Position numbers and translations under genes: made by a program. 64,000 nt of DNA from Pseudomicrostroma phylloplanum (taxonomy: Eukaryota > Basidiomycota > Exobasidiomycetes > Microstromatales): contig BCHS01000012.1 of the NCBI GenBank assembly GCA_039545275.1, positions 62,001-126,000 of the forward strand. Direction: 5' to 3'. Shown piece after piece: positions 30,625 through 41,774 of this stretch; the stretch's first letter is position 1; every line of letters starts with the position of its first letter. Under the pieces are notes generated by a model that did no database searches, was not told the DNA's origin, and worked only from the letters and a program-made list of their open reading frames with translations.

Positions 30625-31832
30625 TGGTAGGGGTGAGGGAGGGAGGGAGATGGGGGAGGAGAGGAAGAGTAGAGAACGAGGGAGAGAGTGGGATACGGAT
30701 TCATCCACCTGCATCTAGCCAGCGAAAGCAATAGCATACACTTCCCTTTGCTAGCGCAACGAGGTCCACTCGCCACTCGCCACCCTCCCGTGCGCTGAGA
30801 CTGAAGTGGAGCCGAGCTCGACATTGGAATACTGGGACTGGGGGCGAGCAGAGCAGAGCAGACGGGCCAGACAGTCCACACAGCGTAGCGTCGCAGCAGG
30901 AGCAGGAGGAGCAATAACATGGCACTGACATGACATAAGCAAGGGAAAGAAGAAGTGAGGCGAGGCATGACAAGTAGGAGAGAGGTAAGGAGGGAGGTAG
31001 GGAGGGAGGGTTGAGGAGGAGCATACAAGTGAAGAGAGGAAAGGCGAGGGGAGGGGAGAGGTGAGGGGTGAAAGAGTAGATGAGTGGAGAATAGGAGAGA
31101 AGAGAGGTGTAGGAGGAGGAGTTGAAGAAAGAGTCGATTTGAGGTGACGCATATAAAAGTTGGAAGTATGGTTGAGGGCGGGAGGGTCGGCTCGAGACGA
31201 CGACGACGACTGCAGACGACGACGAAGACGAAGGCTTGAAGGGGTGCGGAGAGCCTGCCAACGGCTTCTTTTTGCTCGCTTTCGCTATCGATGCCGCCTC
31301 CGCTCTGCCTTGCCTTGCCATGCCCTCCGATGAGAAAGGAGGAGAGGGAGGCTAGCGTGGAAAGAAAGGTAAGAACAGTATCCAGCATAGGTCGACCTGC
31401 TCGTCTTCGCCTGGTCGTCTTGCTTTCTTTGTTTCCACCCATCCATCCATCCATCCATCCATCCATCCAACCATCCATCATAAAGAAGTCCCGATTCGTG
31501 TGTGCGCGTGTGTATATACCCAGTCCGGTCCTGTCCGGTCCAATCCGATCCGAAATCGACTAGAGCTGCTCTACTAGGGTGTGTAAGTCCGTACCGCTAC
31601 CGCTACCGCTGCGCTTGCGACCTTGAGCCCCGGTGCCGCTACTGCCGCCCTTGCATCTGCAATATTCTCTGCGCTTGTCCTTTCGTCGTGAAGTGTTCCT
31701 TGGCTGGCCCGCCGCCTGATCCGAGAAGTACCTATCCGATCTACGAGTACATCTGCTCGACCACCTCTTGAGCCGCTGCTCTGCACAACGCGTCCGCTCT
31801 ACGCGCTCGCTGGCAAGACTATCCTTTGCGGA
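30625..31832. other. intergenic between convergent genes, purine-rich
   Basis: 1.2 kb between the 3' ends of the Gyp1-like and G-alpha genes. The left part is strongly purine-rich on the plus strand (GGGAGG/GAGGAG) and produces long spurious minus-strand frames rich in Ser/Pro/Leu. It also contains the ATCC microsatellite. No gene is supported. Confidence 0.5.
31441..31479 (+). repeat. (ATCC)n microsatellite
   Basis: Seven perfect ATCC units (31441-31468) followed by an interrupted AACC and two more partial units. It lies between two convergent genes. Confidence 0.9.
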
Positions 31833-33097
31833 TCATAGGATCCCACTATCCCTAAGTGCATTCTGCAGGATCGTCTCCTTGACCGCCGCAAACACCAGCC
31901 GGATATTGCTCGTATCCGTCGCCTGTGTCAGATGCGGGAAGATGCTCAGACGTGCGCGATTGGTCTGGGTGAAGCGCCAGAGAATGTACTTTGCCGCCTT
32001 GTTGACGTCTGCTCCTCCCGAGTATTCGGGGAAGAAGTTGCTGAGTGGGACGCGAGGGATCTTTTGCTTGAAGACGTCGATCTTGTTTAGGAAGAGGACG
32101 ATGGAGGTGCGTAAGAACCATCCTTTGGGAAGCGAGGCAGGCGCGGTGAGATCAGGCGTGTCAGCTTCGCCGGCCGTGTATCTGCGCACTCCTTCAGCGG
32201 ATACTCACTGCTGTTCACCACGCTCTCAAATAGCACCAAGCTCTCTGCCATCCTGTTCTGTCCGCTCTCCTCCAATAGGACTTGGTCGTACTCGCTCAGG
32301 GCGACACAGAAGATGATGCTCGTCACCGCCTCGAAGCAGTGAATCCACTTCTTCCTCTCGCTTCTTTGTCCACCCACATCAAAGAGGTGGATGGACAATT
32401 GACCCATGGAGAAGCGCGTCTCTGCGATTCCAGTCGTCTTGGTACGCGCCCGTAGAACGTCGTCTTGTGTCGGCACGTAGCCAGCTGCTGAGATTCTGCT
32501 GATGTTTGCGAAGAAGTAGGGCGCCGAGTCCATCAGGTAGAACTCTGATGACCTCTCGGTGATCGACTGTGTGACTGGGTCCTCCCAGAGCGATGCCACG
32601 GCAGCAGCAATGCTAGGGTCCAGTGTGAGGTCTGGGTCAGCGTCGACCCTGTATTGCAAGATCTTGTCGCAATTCTCGCGGTTCTCGATGTTCTGGGGCT
32701 CTAGTCGGAATTTCCTCATTGCCAAGACAATTGCCTGAGCCGAGTCGATCAGGTTCTTGACCACTGTCAAGCGGTATTGCAGCAGCTCCTCTGTTGTGTA
32801 GCCATCCTGGTGAATAATCTTCATTTGCTTCACCACAGTAGACTTGCCAGACTCGCCGGATCCTATACGATGTAGAGATCACATGGGAGGGGGAGATGCA
32901 ATTTCGTCAGCTCTCTGCTCATACGGGGTGCAGCATACGAGCCCTGCCATTGCTGATCATTGGTCTGACTCACCCAATAGCAAAATCTTGCACTCCTTCC
33001 TGACTTTGCGACTGTCATCTTCTATTTGCTTGTCAATGGCAACACTCTTTTCCTTTGCCTCGTACTTCTCACCGCCCGATGACATACAAGCACCCAT
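31833..33097 (-). CDS. GPA3: heterotrimeric G protein alpha subunit, fungal group III
   Basis: Three minus-strand exons: 33097-32974, 32862-32209 and 32122-31833, phases agreeing, giving 355 aa. N-terminus [13 protein letters not shown] carries a myristoylation Gly2 and palmitoylation Cys4. Nucleotide-binding motifs: GSGESGKST (from residue 42), RTKTTGI (switch I, catalytic Arg), [12 protein letters not shown] (switch II from residue 203, catalytic Gln present) and NKID (272-275). The MGACMSS start and [10 protein letters not shown] end place it with fungal group III alphas (Neurospora GNA-3, Ustilago Gpa3, Cryptococcus Gpa1), which signal to adenylate cyclase in nutrient sensing and mating. 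The residue four from the C-terminus is Ser, not Cys, so there is no pertussis-toxin site. The gene symbol is assigned by this resemblance. It shares a 2.3-kb upstream region with SMC3. Confidence 0.93.
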
Positions 33098-34020
33098 TCT
33101 AGCCGATTATGGGGGGTGCGGGCAAATGTGGGGAAAGAGACGGAGCGTTTGGTGGAAAGCAGCGGTAGTCTGGCCGTCTATGCGACCTGGCGTAGTAGCT
33201 CCTTGGAAGAGATGAGAAGACTCGCCCAGCTGCGAAGCGGTCAAGATGTTTGTCGCCTGTACAGGTCGACTGGCGCGATGGGGTCCTGTTGCAATGCCGT
33301 CTGGAAAGGTTGCTCCTAGTAGTGATCTACACTGCTAGATATCAAGGAGGAGTCGCTGGCGGCAATTTTTGATGGCGGAGCTGATACAGTATATCGAGTC
33401 CGGGTACAGTGGCGAGGTTGGGTAGAGATGGAGCAAGTAGGCGGCCGTAAGGGAAATGGCCTGGCCTAGGGGTGGTTTGCCTCGACTCGTAGAGTCAAGT
33501 CAAAGGTTTGCGGCGTGGGGAGCTCCGTGCCCTGAAGGGAGAGGGAGTGTGGTAGCAATGCTCAAGTCCCCAGACTGTAGCAAATGGGGACAGTGTTGGT
33601 TGCTCCTTGGTGGCAGGGGGAGTGGGGAGCCGTTGAGAGTTATTTAGATCAACAAAGAGCCGGGCGTCGTCTCCCGTTTCCCCGTTTCCGCTAAGTTTGG
33701 CTCCTTCCTTGCGTGCAGAGAACACCTAGAGGCAGTTTCTCACGCTTGCGAGCGGTGATGGAGCAAAGGGAGAGCGCGGCTCAATCGTGAAGGGATAGAG
33801 GCGAGGGAGCGTGATGTGCTCGCAAAGAAGATGCCAAGAGACGGTAGATGCTAGCTGCGCCGAGCGTTGTGCTATGGAAAAGACGAAGCAATGGTCCGTA
33901 TGTAACAAAGACGGGGAAAGGGTCGAGGTGCTGGTGCGACGGTGCTGCAGAGAGGCGTTCGTGCACTTAGAGTTTGGGCGGGACGAGATGAGGCGCTGAA
34001 GAGGGAGGCGGAAGGAGGAC

Positions 34021-34040
34021 GGAAGGAAGGAAGGAAGGAG
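34021..34040 (+). repeat. (GGAA)n tract
   Basis: About five GGAA units within purine-rich sequence in the G-alpha/SMC3 intergenic region. Confidence 0.8.
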
Positions 34041-34349
34041 AGATGGTAGAAGGGAAAGGAGGGGGATGGTAGGCTGCCTCCGATGTTGGTGTGTGAGGTT
34101 GCTAGGAGATGTAGGACTGTACGGTAAAGGGAGGAGGACTAGACGCAGGAGGCGGACGAAGAGGGGGCCAGGCGTAAGTCCGTGTGTGTGTGTGGGCTGT
34201 GGTGTGGTGGTGCCGTGGGTATCGGACGAATGTGGTTGTGCGGGTGAGTGGACCATGGCTCAGCTCATCCAAACTCCGCGGCGAGGCAGGCGGGGGAACA
34301 GCCGCCGTGTTGTTTGCCGTTGCGCCTGCGAGGGGCAGGCACGCCAGGC

Positions 34350-34392
34350 AGACGGACAGACAGACGGACAGGCAGACAGGCGCAGACAGGCA
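34350..34392 (+). repeat. GACA/GACGG-rich tract
   Basis: Imperfect alternation of GACAGACAGACGGACAGGCA-like units in the same intergenic region. Confidence 0.75.
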
Positions 34393-35415
34393 GCTGCCTC
34401 CCGCGTCGCCCCCTCTGCCGCGCTTATTCTCCTCACCCCTGATCCCGACTCCGCCCATCTCGTAGAGGACGGATGCAGCCATGAGGATGGACCATATCGC
34501 ACCCTCGGTCCCCCACTTGCTCTCGTCGGGGCCCAGAATTCTCCACCGACAGGGCATTGGGAGCACTGAGTTTTGCCTTGCACACCCAGCTGACCACCTG
34601 CCTGCGACTTCAGCCACGCATAGACGGACCCTGTACCAACTTGCCCGCCCGTCTGCCTGCCACCTCCCCCGCGATCGCTACCACTTCCATCGGGTAAGCT
34701 CAGCACCCTCTGTCGGCATTCGGAGCGGGTGGCAGGCCTCTCTGCAGAGCACGGTCTCTTCTGCCCCTTTACGGACCGCCCGCCGTGCTCCTCGGCGCTA
34801 CTGTCCATCAGGTTGTAGACGCGAGCCCAACAGACAGACGCACATGCGCACATGCCATCTGCCTTTCCCCGGAAGCAGCAGCAACAGCAACAACGACGAC
34901 GGCTTTTGCCTCAATGACTCAGCATACTGTTGCCTCTGCTCGCTCTACCTCGGTGTATGCCTCCCCCGGTCCCTTGAGAGTGAGATGGTAGGAACAGGCA
35001 TGCATGGCGCCTGCTCTACTCGCAGCATTCCACCGAAGCGGCTCATTTCGAACTCCCTGTCACCTCGGGAAGTCCATTAGGGTTTTGCCCGGGTCCAGTC
35101 GATAGTAATGCCAAGTCCGCCCGCTGGGCACGCGCGCCGCCGCTCGTCTCCCTCTTGGAACGTTCTCGTCTCGGCTCCGAGGTCAGTCCTCGTCGGACCG
35201 GGACCTATGTACGCGCTTTGAGGGGTCCAACGCGTCTCGCTTTCCGTTGAGCAGCGAGGACGTGTGAGCTCCGTCCTTACGTTTGCTAGCTCGCCATCCC
35301 CAGTGAGACACCACACCTCATCGCTCCTCAGCACACTCTACACGCATCATCACTTGAATTGCAGTCTTCGCCCCCATTTGAAGAAGGCTGTAGGCGCCTT
35401 CTCTGGCCGCCCACA

Positions 35416-38400
35416 ATGCACATCAAGGTCAGTCGCCCCTGTGCGGCCAGGTTTTGAGGCTGTCTGAGCTCACGCCCTTTCTCTGCCACCCTTTCGTAGA
35501 CTATCACCATTCAGGGCTTCAAGAGCTACCGAGACCAGGTTGCCGTTGATCCATTCAGCGCCGGAAACAATGTCATCGTTGGCCGCAATGGCTCCGGCAA
35601 GTCCAACTTCTTCTCTGCGATCCGCTTCGTTCTCTCCGATGCCTACGTGTCCATGTCTAGAGAGGAGCGCCAGGCCCTCCTCCACGATTCCTCCTCTTCC
35701 ACCTCGACCACTCTCTCTGCCTTTGTAGAGATCGTCTTTGACAATTCCGATGGACGCTTCCCTACCAATGGCGTTGAAGTGATCCTGAGGAGGACAATTG
35801 GTCTGAAGAAGGACGAGTACTCGATTGACAGGAGGAGCGCCTCCAAGGCCGATGTAGCCAATCTTCTAGAGGCGGCGGGCTTCTCGAGAAGCAACCCATA
35901 CTACATCGTGCCTCAGGGCAGGATTACACATCTGACAAACATCAAGGACTCTGAGCGTCTGAACCTCCTCAAAGAAGTTGCAGGAACAAGAGTCTACGAA
36001 CAGCGCCGTACTGAGTCCCTCAAGATCATGACAGACACGGACTCGAAGCGAGCAAAGATTGAGGATCTTCTGACCTACATCGAAGAGCGCCTCTCAGAGC
36101 TCGACGAAGAAAAGGAAGAGCTCAAGACGTACTACGAAAAGGACAAGGATCGCCGCTGTCTGGAGTATGCAATCTACCAGCGGGAGATGGCAGACGTCAC
36201 CGCTCTTCTGGACGAGCTTGAGGAGCACCGGACCAATGATGCTGGGACGTCGGCTGCTCGTCGAACCGAATTTCGAGATAGAGAGAAGGAGCTGGCCAAG
36301 CTCGAGGCAGACCTGTCAGAGACCAAGCAAGCGCAGACACAGCAGCAGCTCGCCAAGGATACCCTGGTCGAGGAGCGAAGGGAGCTGTCTCGGGCAGTGG
36401 CTCAATTGGATGCCCAGGTGCGGGACGACGAAGAGAGCGGCGAGAGGACACAAGAGAGGAGAGAGGAGCTGCAACAGAGGCTCGATGAGGTCGAGGCTGA
36501 GATTTCCGAGAAGGAGAGCGAGCTGATGAGCGTTGTGCCCGACTGGCAAGAGAGGAGTGAAAGCCTCGACGAGGCTCGAGAGCGGTGAGTGAAGCAAAGC
36601 AGGTGAAGGAGCAATAGTCGAGCAGGAAAGAGCTGAGACGTTTTCCCTCTCACCTTTTCCCGATAGACTCGAGACCGTCAAGTCACGCCTGGCCTTCATC
36701 ATTGCCAAAGGTGGGCGATCGGCTCAGTTCCGAAATCAGGCTGAGCGAGATGAGGCACTCTCGCAGCAAATCGAGGAGCTGCGATCTTTCGAGACTGCTC
36801 AGAACTCTCGCCTTACGGAAGTGACCTCTGCCCAAGAGCGAGCCGAGGCAAGAGTTCAAGAGATTGAAGAGACCGTCCAGGCCAAGGAGGCCGCCCTTGA
36901 GCAGAGAAAACGAACAAAGGACGACGGACTTGCGACTTGGACAAGCAAGAAGGCTCGGCGAGATGAGCTCAGCGAACAACGCAAAGAGCTATTCAAAGAG
37001 GAGACCAAGCTCATGTCTTCCACTGCCTATGCTGAAGAGCAGTTCAACCTCGCCAATCGTAAGTTGGCCGCGACGATGGACAAGACTACCTCCCAGGGTC
37101 TCAACTCGGTGATGCAAGTCGTCAAGGCACACGATGTCCAGGGCTACCATGGCCCGCTCTACAAACTCTTTACTGTGGATGATCGCTATCAAACGGCAGC
37201 AGAGGTTACTGCAAACACGAGTCTCTTTCACATTGTCGTGGACAACGATGAGATTGCCAGTAACATCCTTGCCCTCATGAAGGACGAGCAGCGCGGGGGC
37301 CGTGTGACCTTTATGCCTCTCAATCGTCTCAAGCCGAAGCAGCAGACGTTCCCGACTGCTACCGATGCAATTCCACTCATCAACAAGCTGCAGTACGACT
37401 CTCGCTTTGCTCCCGCCATGAAGCAAGTCTTTGGTTCGATGTTGGTCTGCTCTGAGCTTGACGTAGCCAGCGCCTATGTGCGCAGTCACGGAGTCAACAC
37501 CATCACCCTCGATGGTGACAAGGTCGAGAAGCGTGGTGCCCTCACTGGAGGTTATCACGACCCTCGACGATCTCGATTAGACTCCATTCGAGATGTGACC
37601 AAGTGGCAGGACTTGCTTGAAGCAGACGCTGAAAGGCTAAAGGAGGTCAGACAGACCACTCTGCAGCTCGAGCAGGAGATCACAACTCTCACAGGTGAGG
37701 TCCAGTCACTCGAAGCACGTATCTACCAGGCCGCCAACAGCAGAGCCCCTCTGCTCGAGGAGCTGCAATGGCTCAGGAGTGAGGAGCAGGACGCAAGGCG
37801 AGACCTGACCATTGTGCAACGGGAACAAATGACCTTGCAAAGGAACGTCAAGGCCGCCGTTGCTGAGAGGGAGGCTCTAGAGCAAGAGCTCGGTACGGAG
37901 ATGCGACAGGGTCTCACGCCCGCCGAGCAGGCCGAGCGCGATCAGCTCTATGCTCAGGAAGACGCTCTTGGCAAGGAAGTCGCCGATTTGTCTGCCAGGG
38001 TTGCTGAGCTTACCAAGACCAAGAACGACCTTGAGATCGACCTCGACGAGCAACTGAAGAGGGAGAGAGATATACTGCAATCTCAGCTTGAAGACATCGG
38101 CGAGGCTGTCAATGTTGGCGGTTCTGGTGCTGTGACTACCGGTGAAGCCAGCTCGACGGCTCGTAGGAGCGAGCTGAACAGACTCAAGAAGCAGCACGAT
38201 GAGCGCAAGACTGCTCTGTCAAAGCTCGAAGCAGAGCTTGAGAGCTTGGGCAAGCGGATCCAGGAGCTGCAAGAGTCGCACGACAAGGTCTATGCTGCGC
38301 AATTGGAGACGGCAAGGGCCATCGAGAAGCAGCAGAAGAACATCGATCGCTACATGTCAAAGCGTCAGCGATTCCTCGAGCAAAAGGACAAGTGCAACGC

Positions 38401-39403
38401 CCACATCCGAGACCTGGGTGTCTTGCCAGAAGAGGCCTTTGAGAAGTACCTCAGCACGAGTATGGACCGCCTGGTCAAGAAGCTGCACAAGGTCAATGAT
38501 GCCCTGAAGGACTATTCCCACGTCAACAAGAAGGCCGTGGAGCAGTACAATAACTTCACCAAGCAGCGCGACCAGCTCACACAGAGGCAGAGCGAGCTCG
38601 AGAAGTCTGCCGAGTCTATTCAGGAGCTGATCGAGGTGCTCGACCAGAGGAAGGACGAAGCCATTGAGAGGACCTTTAAGCAGGTGTCGAAGAACTTTGA
38701 GGAAGTCTTCGCTAGGCTCGTACCAGCTGGAAGGGGCAAACTGATCATGCAGAAGCGCATCGATGAGGAGGGTCCGGAAGAAGAGGAGGAGATGGACGTC
38801 GATAGCGAGGACGAGGAGGCACAGGAAGAAGAATCTGAGCTCTCCGACGAGGAGATGGAGGAAGAGACTACTACTCGAAGACGTGGAGGAGCTCGCAGTG
38901 GCAAAAAGGCCGCTGCTGCCGGCAAGAAGGGTGCCAAAGGCAAGAAGGCAGCGGCGGCGGCAGCAGCAGCCAGCAAGGCCAAGAGCAAGGCGGCCGCTGC
39001 CGCCTCGTCCGCCATCGACCACTACACGGGCATCTCCATCAAAGTCTCCTTCAACTCAAAGTCCGACGAAGGCCTGCGTATCCAGCAGCTCTCCGGCGGT
39101 CAGAAATCCCTCGTAGCTCTCGCTACCGTCTTTGCGATCCAGAAGTGCGATCCGGCTCCCTTCTACCTCTTCGACGAGATCGACGCCAACCTCGATGCGC
39201 AGTACCGTACCTCTGTGGCAGGAATGATCGAGGAACTGAGCGCGAATGCTCAATTTATTACGACGACTTTCAGACCTGAGATGGTGGCGGTGGCGGAGAA
39301 GTGCTATGGAGTGCTGTTCAATGCGCAGAAGATCTCGAGTGTAAGGAGCATCTCAAAGGACGAGGCGAACAGCTTCGTCGAGGCAGCCGCCGCCGCCGTC
39401 TAG
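35416..39403 (+). CDS. SMC3: cohesin subunit SMC3
   Basis: Three exons: 35416-35427 (MHIK only), 35500-36584 and 36667-39403; phases agree; 1,277 aa. N-terminal ATPase half: [13 protein letters not shown], Walker [10 protein letters not shown] (about residues 32-40), [15 protein letters not shown]. Two long coiled coils flank the hinge (about 515-680; [20 protein letters not shown]). The C-terminal half has signature [20 protein letters not shown] (about 1173) and Walker [18 protein letters not shown]. The YYIVPQG and [11 protein letters not shown] blocks mark SMC3 rather than SMC1, 2 or 4. With SMC1 and the kleisin Scc1/Rad21 it forms the cohesin ring holding sister chromatids. It is somewhat longer than usual (about 1,200) because of an acidic plus Lys/Ala-rich insert (nt 38763-39015) inside the C-terminal head. 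Confidence 0.97.
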
Positions 39404-39558
39404 GCCCGCGAAAGGAATCGAATCGATTGTTTGTTCCAGTACCTTTGTCACAGTCTTCGTCCCTTTCCTTCTGTGTATCAATACCAATATGCTTCGCACA
39501 AACCTCAAGCCCGAGCCGCCAAAGCCATACAGCTCATAGCGACGCCTATCCGTACCGG

Positions 39559-40239
39559 TCACGCCTTCTTAGCACAACCTCCGAAGCACCCAGCCATCTT
39601 CCTCCACAGTGCCCCTCGCGTCTTACCCACATTCTTGCCAACCGGTACTTCAGGCGAAGCCTCCCCCACGTCCGCCTCCAGCGGATAAGCCGGCACTCGT
39701 GTCTCCTTCTTTTTCTCTGGGATAGGCGGCGCTGGGTCCGGGCCCTCCAGCACTCCCTTCCCCTTCTTCCACGGCGCATTCGCCCGCGTCCTCCCCGGCC
39801 TCGGCCTCGGCCTCGGTCGCTGATGCTCCGGAAGTGCAGGCTGCGTGAGGAGGTGACGAAACTCGCTCAAGTCGATGTACTTGAATGGCCGGTCGCCCAT
39901 AGGCGGGGAGCCGTTCCCCGGCATGCGCGGCTTGTGGGGTCCATGTGAGCTTAGCTTGCCTCTGGGTGGTGATGAGCTGCCAGAGGAAGTGGAAGAGATA
40001 GAGGTCGAGGCGGCACGGGAGGAGCCCGAGGACGAGGAGTACAGGTAGGGCGCTTCAGGGCGGGATTTAGTGCCGGAGGTCGAGGCGTAGTGGTTTTGCT
40101 TTGGTAGAGATTTTGGGAAGGGATTGGGTATGGGAGTCAGTGTGGATGTGGGCGAGGCTCGTGATGGGGAGCAGAGGAAGAGAAGTGCAAATGCCATTAG
40201 AAGCGCTCTGGATGCGAGCGAGAGACAAGAGGGAAACAT
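39559..40239 (-). CDS. secreted Ser/Pro-rich protein, family C member 1
   Basis: Single minus-strand exon, 226 aa from the ATG at 40239. Signal peptide with a hydrophobic core ALLMAFALLFLCSPSRA. The mature protein is Ser/Pro/Lys-rich and likely disordered. Motifs shared in the same order with the adjacent gene (40450-41178): ASTSGTK, a short D/E-F-R-H/D-x-L-T block (LSEFRHLLTQ), GKGVLEGPDPAPP and a C-terminal WRKMAGCF. The few cysteines are at the extreme C-terminus (AGCFGGCAKKA). The two genes also share upstream sequence. It lies 155 bp from the 3' end of SMC3, convergent. Function unknown; candidate extracellular protein. Confidence 0.72.
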   Translation of the reverse strand: MFPSCLSLASRALLMAFALLFLCSPSRASPTSTLTPIPNPFPKSLPKQNHYASTSGTKSRPEAPYLYSSSSGSSRAASTSISSTSSGSSSPPRGKLSSHGPHKPRMPGNGSPPMGDRPFKYIDLSEFRHLLTQPALPEHQRPRPRPRPGRTRANAPWKKGKGVLEGPDPAPPIPEKKKETRVPAYPLEADVGEASPEVPVGKNVGKTRGALWRKMAGCFGGCAKKA

Positions 40240-40254
40240 CGAGTAGTATTCACG

Positions 40255-40277
40255 AGGAGCCAGTCCTCGGTATATAC
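40255..40277 (-). promoter_or_regulatory. shared upstream block with TATA, family C member 1
   Basis: Immediately upstream of the ATG at 40239 (reading leftward) is a TATATA (40271-40276) adjoining a 13-bp block (plus strand AGGAGCCAGTCCT) that recurs at the same distance upstream of the neighbouring paralogue. It is probably core promoter or 5' leader copied in the duplication. Confidence 0.5.
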
Positions 40278-40449
40278 AAGCTGGAGTGGAGTGGAAACGA
40301 AGGTGAGGGTCTAGAGGTGTTCGATGAAGATCGGAGAATAGACGGGTGGGCATTGATATCCATTTGCTGAGGCTGCCAGGAGAGCATAAGGGAGCGCATC
40401 GAAAGGCAAAGTTCTGCTTCGTTGCTGGCTGGCAAGCAAGAGACAGAAC

Positions 40450-41178
40450 TCAGGCTTGCCATTGCTGAGCAACAGCTTGATATCGACGACCAAACCTCCT
40501 CTTGCCACTGCCCTTGAAACACCCAGCAACCGCCCTCCATACAGTTCCGATTCCTTTGCCCACGCTCGACGCACACTCTGCAATGACCCTGTTGCGCGTA
40601 CCGCTTGCTGGACCTCGGGCGCCGCGCTGAGCCTTGAGTTGCTCCACTGACAGCACAGACGCACGAGCTGCTGCCGCGGACATCATCCTTTGCCTTTGCT
40701 TCCATGTCATAGGCGGCGAAGACGGCGGGGGTCCTTCGACGATCTCTTTGCCTTTCTTCGAAGTCGCTTTGGCTCTCATGGGTGTCCTGATGACTCCGTG
40801 GGTGAGCATGTCTCGGAACTCGGCAGAGTTAGTCCTAAACACGTTGTACGCAAGACTCGAGTCGCTGGTCCAGGCACCTGTGCCAGGAGGCATATTGTGG
40901 CCTCCGCCAGCCCCTCTACCAGAGGGTCTGCCGAGTCGGATTTGGTTCGGCCTCGTGGGCGAAGATGGGGGAGAGTTGGATGGTGAGGAGGAAGAGGACC
41001 ATGACAAGATTTCAGGCTTGGTGCCTGACGTTGATGCATGCTCTGTGAGGTCTGTCATCTTAGCTCGCGGGAGAACCTGTGCGCCATGTACGATGTCCAA
41101 GGTCACCAGTGAGATCAAGAGTAGGTAGGTCCACATGATTCGAGAGACACCCTTGGACATGGCACGATGGGCCTGCAT
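40450..41178 (-). CDS. secreted Ser/Pro-rich protein, family C member 2
   Basis: Single minus-strand exon, 242 aa. I use the ATG at 41178 rather than the in-frame ATG at 41160, because the upstream block shared with the paralogue then lies at nearly the same distance from both starts. The hydrophobic segment is IMWTYLLLISLVTLDIVHGA. The mature protein shares ASTSGTK, an E-F-R-D-M-L-T-H block, GKEIVEGPPPSSPP and WRAVAGCF with the gene at 39559, but is otherwise strongly diverged and carries a basic C-terminal extension (GKRRFGRRYQA). No known domain. Its start faces the start of the pepsin-like cluster across a 596-bp divergent region. Confidence 0.7.
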   Translation of the reverse strand: MQAHRAMSKGVSRIMWTYLLLISLVTLDIVHGAQVLPRAKMTDLTEHASTSGTKPEILSWSSSSSPSNSPPSSPTRPNQIRLGRPSGRGAGGGHNMPPGTGAWTSDSSLAYNVFRTNSAEFRDMLTHGVIRTPMRAKATSKKGKEIVEGPPPSSPPMTWKQRQRMMSAAAARASVLSVEQLKAQRGARGPASGTRNRVIAECASSVGKGIGTVWRAVAGCFKGSGKRRFGRRYQAVAQQWQA

Positions 41179-41774
41179 CGGGAGTGCGGGTGTCAAGGAG
41201 CCAGTCCTTGGGATGCAAATATGAGAGGAGTGAGAGCGAAACGGCGTAAGTGATTCAGTGCGGCGATTACCACCAAGTGATATCCCACAGCGCCCTCATA
41301 TAGTGTCGTCGTCACGTTATAGCAATCGTAGCAACGACCGGACTTAGGCGAAGGCAAGGGCGCTTGGGCCTCCGAGGTCATGCGGACAGATAGAGCAAAA
41401 GCGCAATGGCATCGTCGTCGATAGGCCGTCCCGTGCGGGAGTCCATTGCGGGCAGTCCCAAAGACGGTAGAGCAGGACAGGACGTGCTTGAGCAGGACGG
41501 CGTTGCTAGCAGCCCCCTTTAAAAATTCTCAATCCTCTTCGAACCCCCTAACCACCTTGGCTTCCGTTTCCGTCCCTGAATTGGCGTTCGTGAATATGAA
41601 GCCGCGTCAGGGGAGGAAGGCAATCATCTGCCGCACGCAGGATTATAGTGGCGTTTCTTGGCTCGGCACGGTCTAGTATAAGTTCGAGCCCAAGTGGTAT
41701 ATCCGCGCCTTCAGTCTTCCTTCCATCGCACCCTCCTTGTACCCCTACCTTTCCCCCTCTCCCCACCTGTCAAC
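41179..41774. other. divergent promoter between family C and pepsin-like cluster
   Basis: 596 bp with no gene. The right end has the TATAAG of the first pepsin-like gene; the left end has the AGGAGCCAGTCCT block (41196-41208) shared between the two family C genes. Confidence 0.5.
41677..41682 (+). promoter_or_regulatory. TATA box of pepsin-like gene 1
   Basis: TATAAG lies 98 bp upstream of the ATG at 41775. The next two paralogues have a comparable element at 104 and 100 bp. Confidence 0.55.

Larger units (their letters stand above)
33098..35415. other. long divergent region between G-alpha and SMC3
   Basis: 2.3 kb without a convincing gene, the largest gap in the window. Open frames on both strands are compositionally odd (His/Thr/Arg-rich) and produced by simple repeats. 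It holds a GGAA tract at 34021-34040 and a GACA/GACGG-rich tract at 34350-34392. It must contain the promoters of both genes. A species-specific gene with many introns or a noncoding RNA cannot be excluded. Confidence 0.5.

Noticed and set aside
30432..31481. 349-codon minus-strand open frame
   Set aside because: Its N-terminus (MDGWMDGWMDGW) is a translated ATCC microsatellite, the rest is purine-rich low complexity, and it overlaps the end of the Gyp1-like coding exon.
34021..34392. Short repeats considered as a CRISPR-like or satellite array
   Set aside because: Only simple sequence (GGAA and GACA types) without repeat-spacer structure; and CRISPR arrays are not expected in a fungal nuclear genome.
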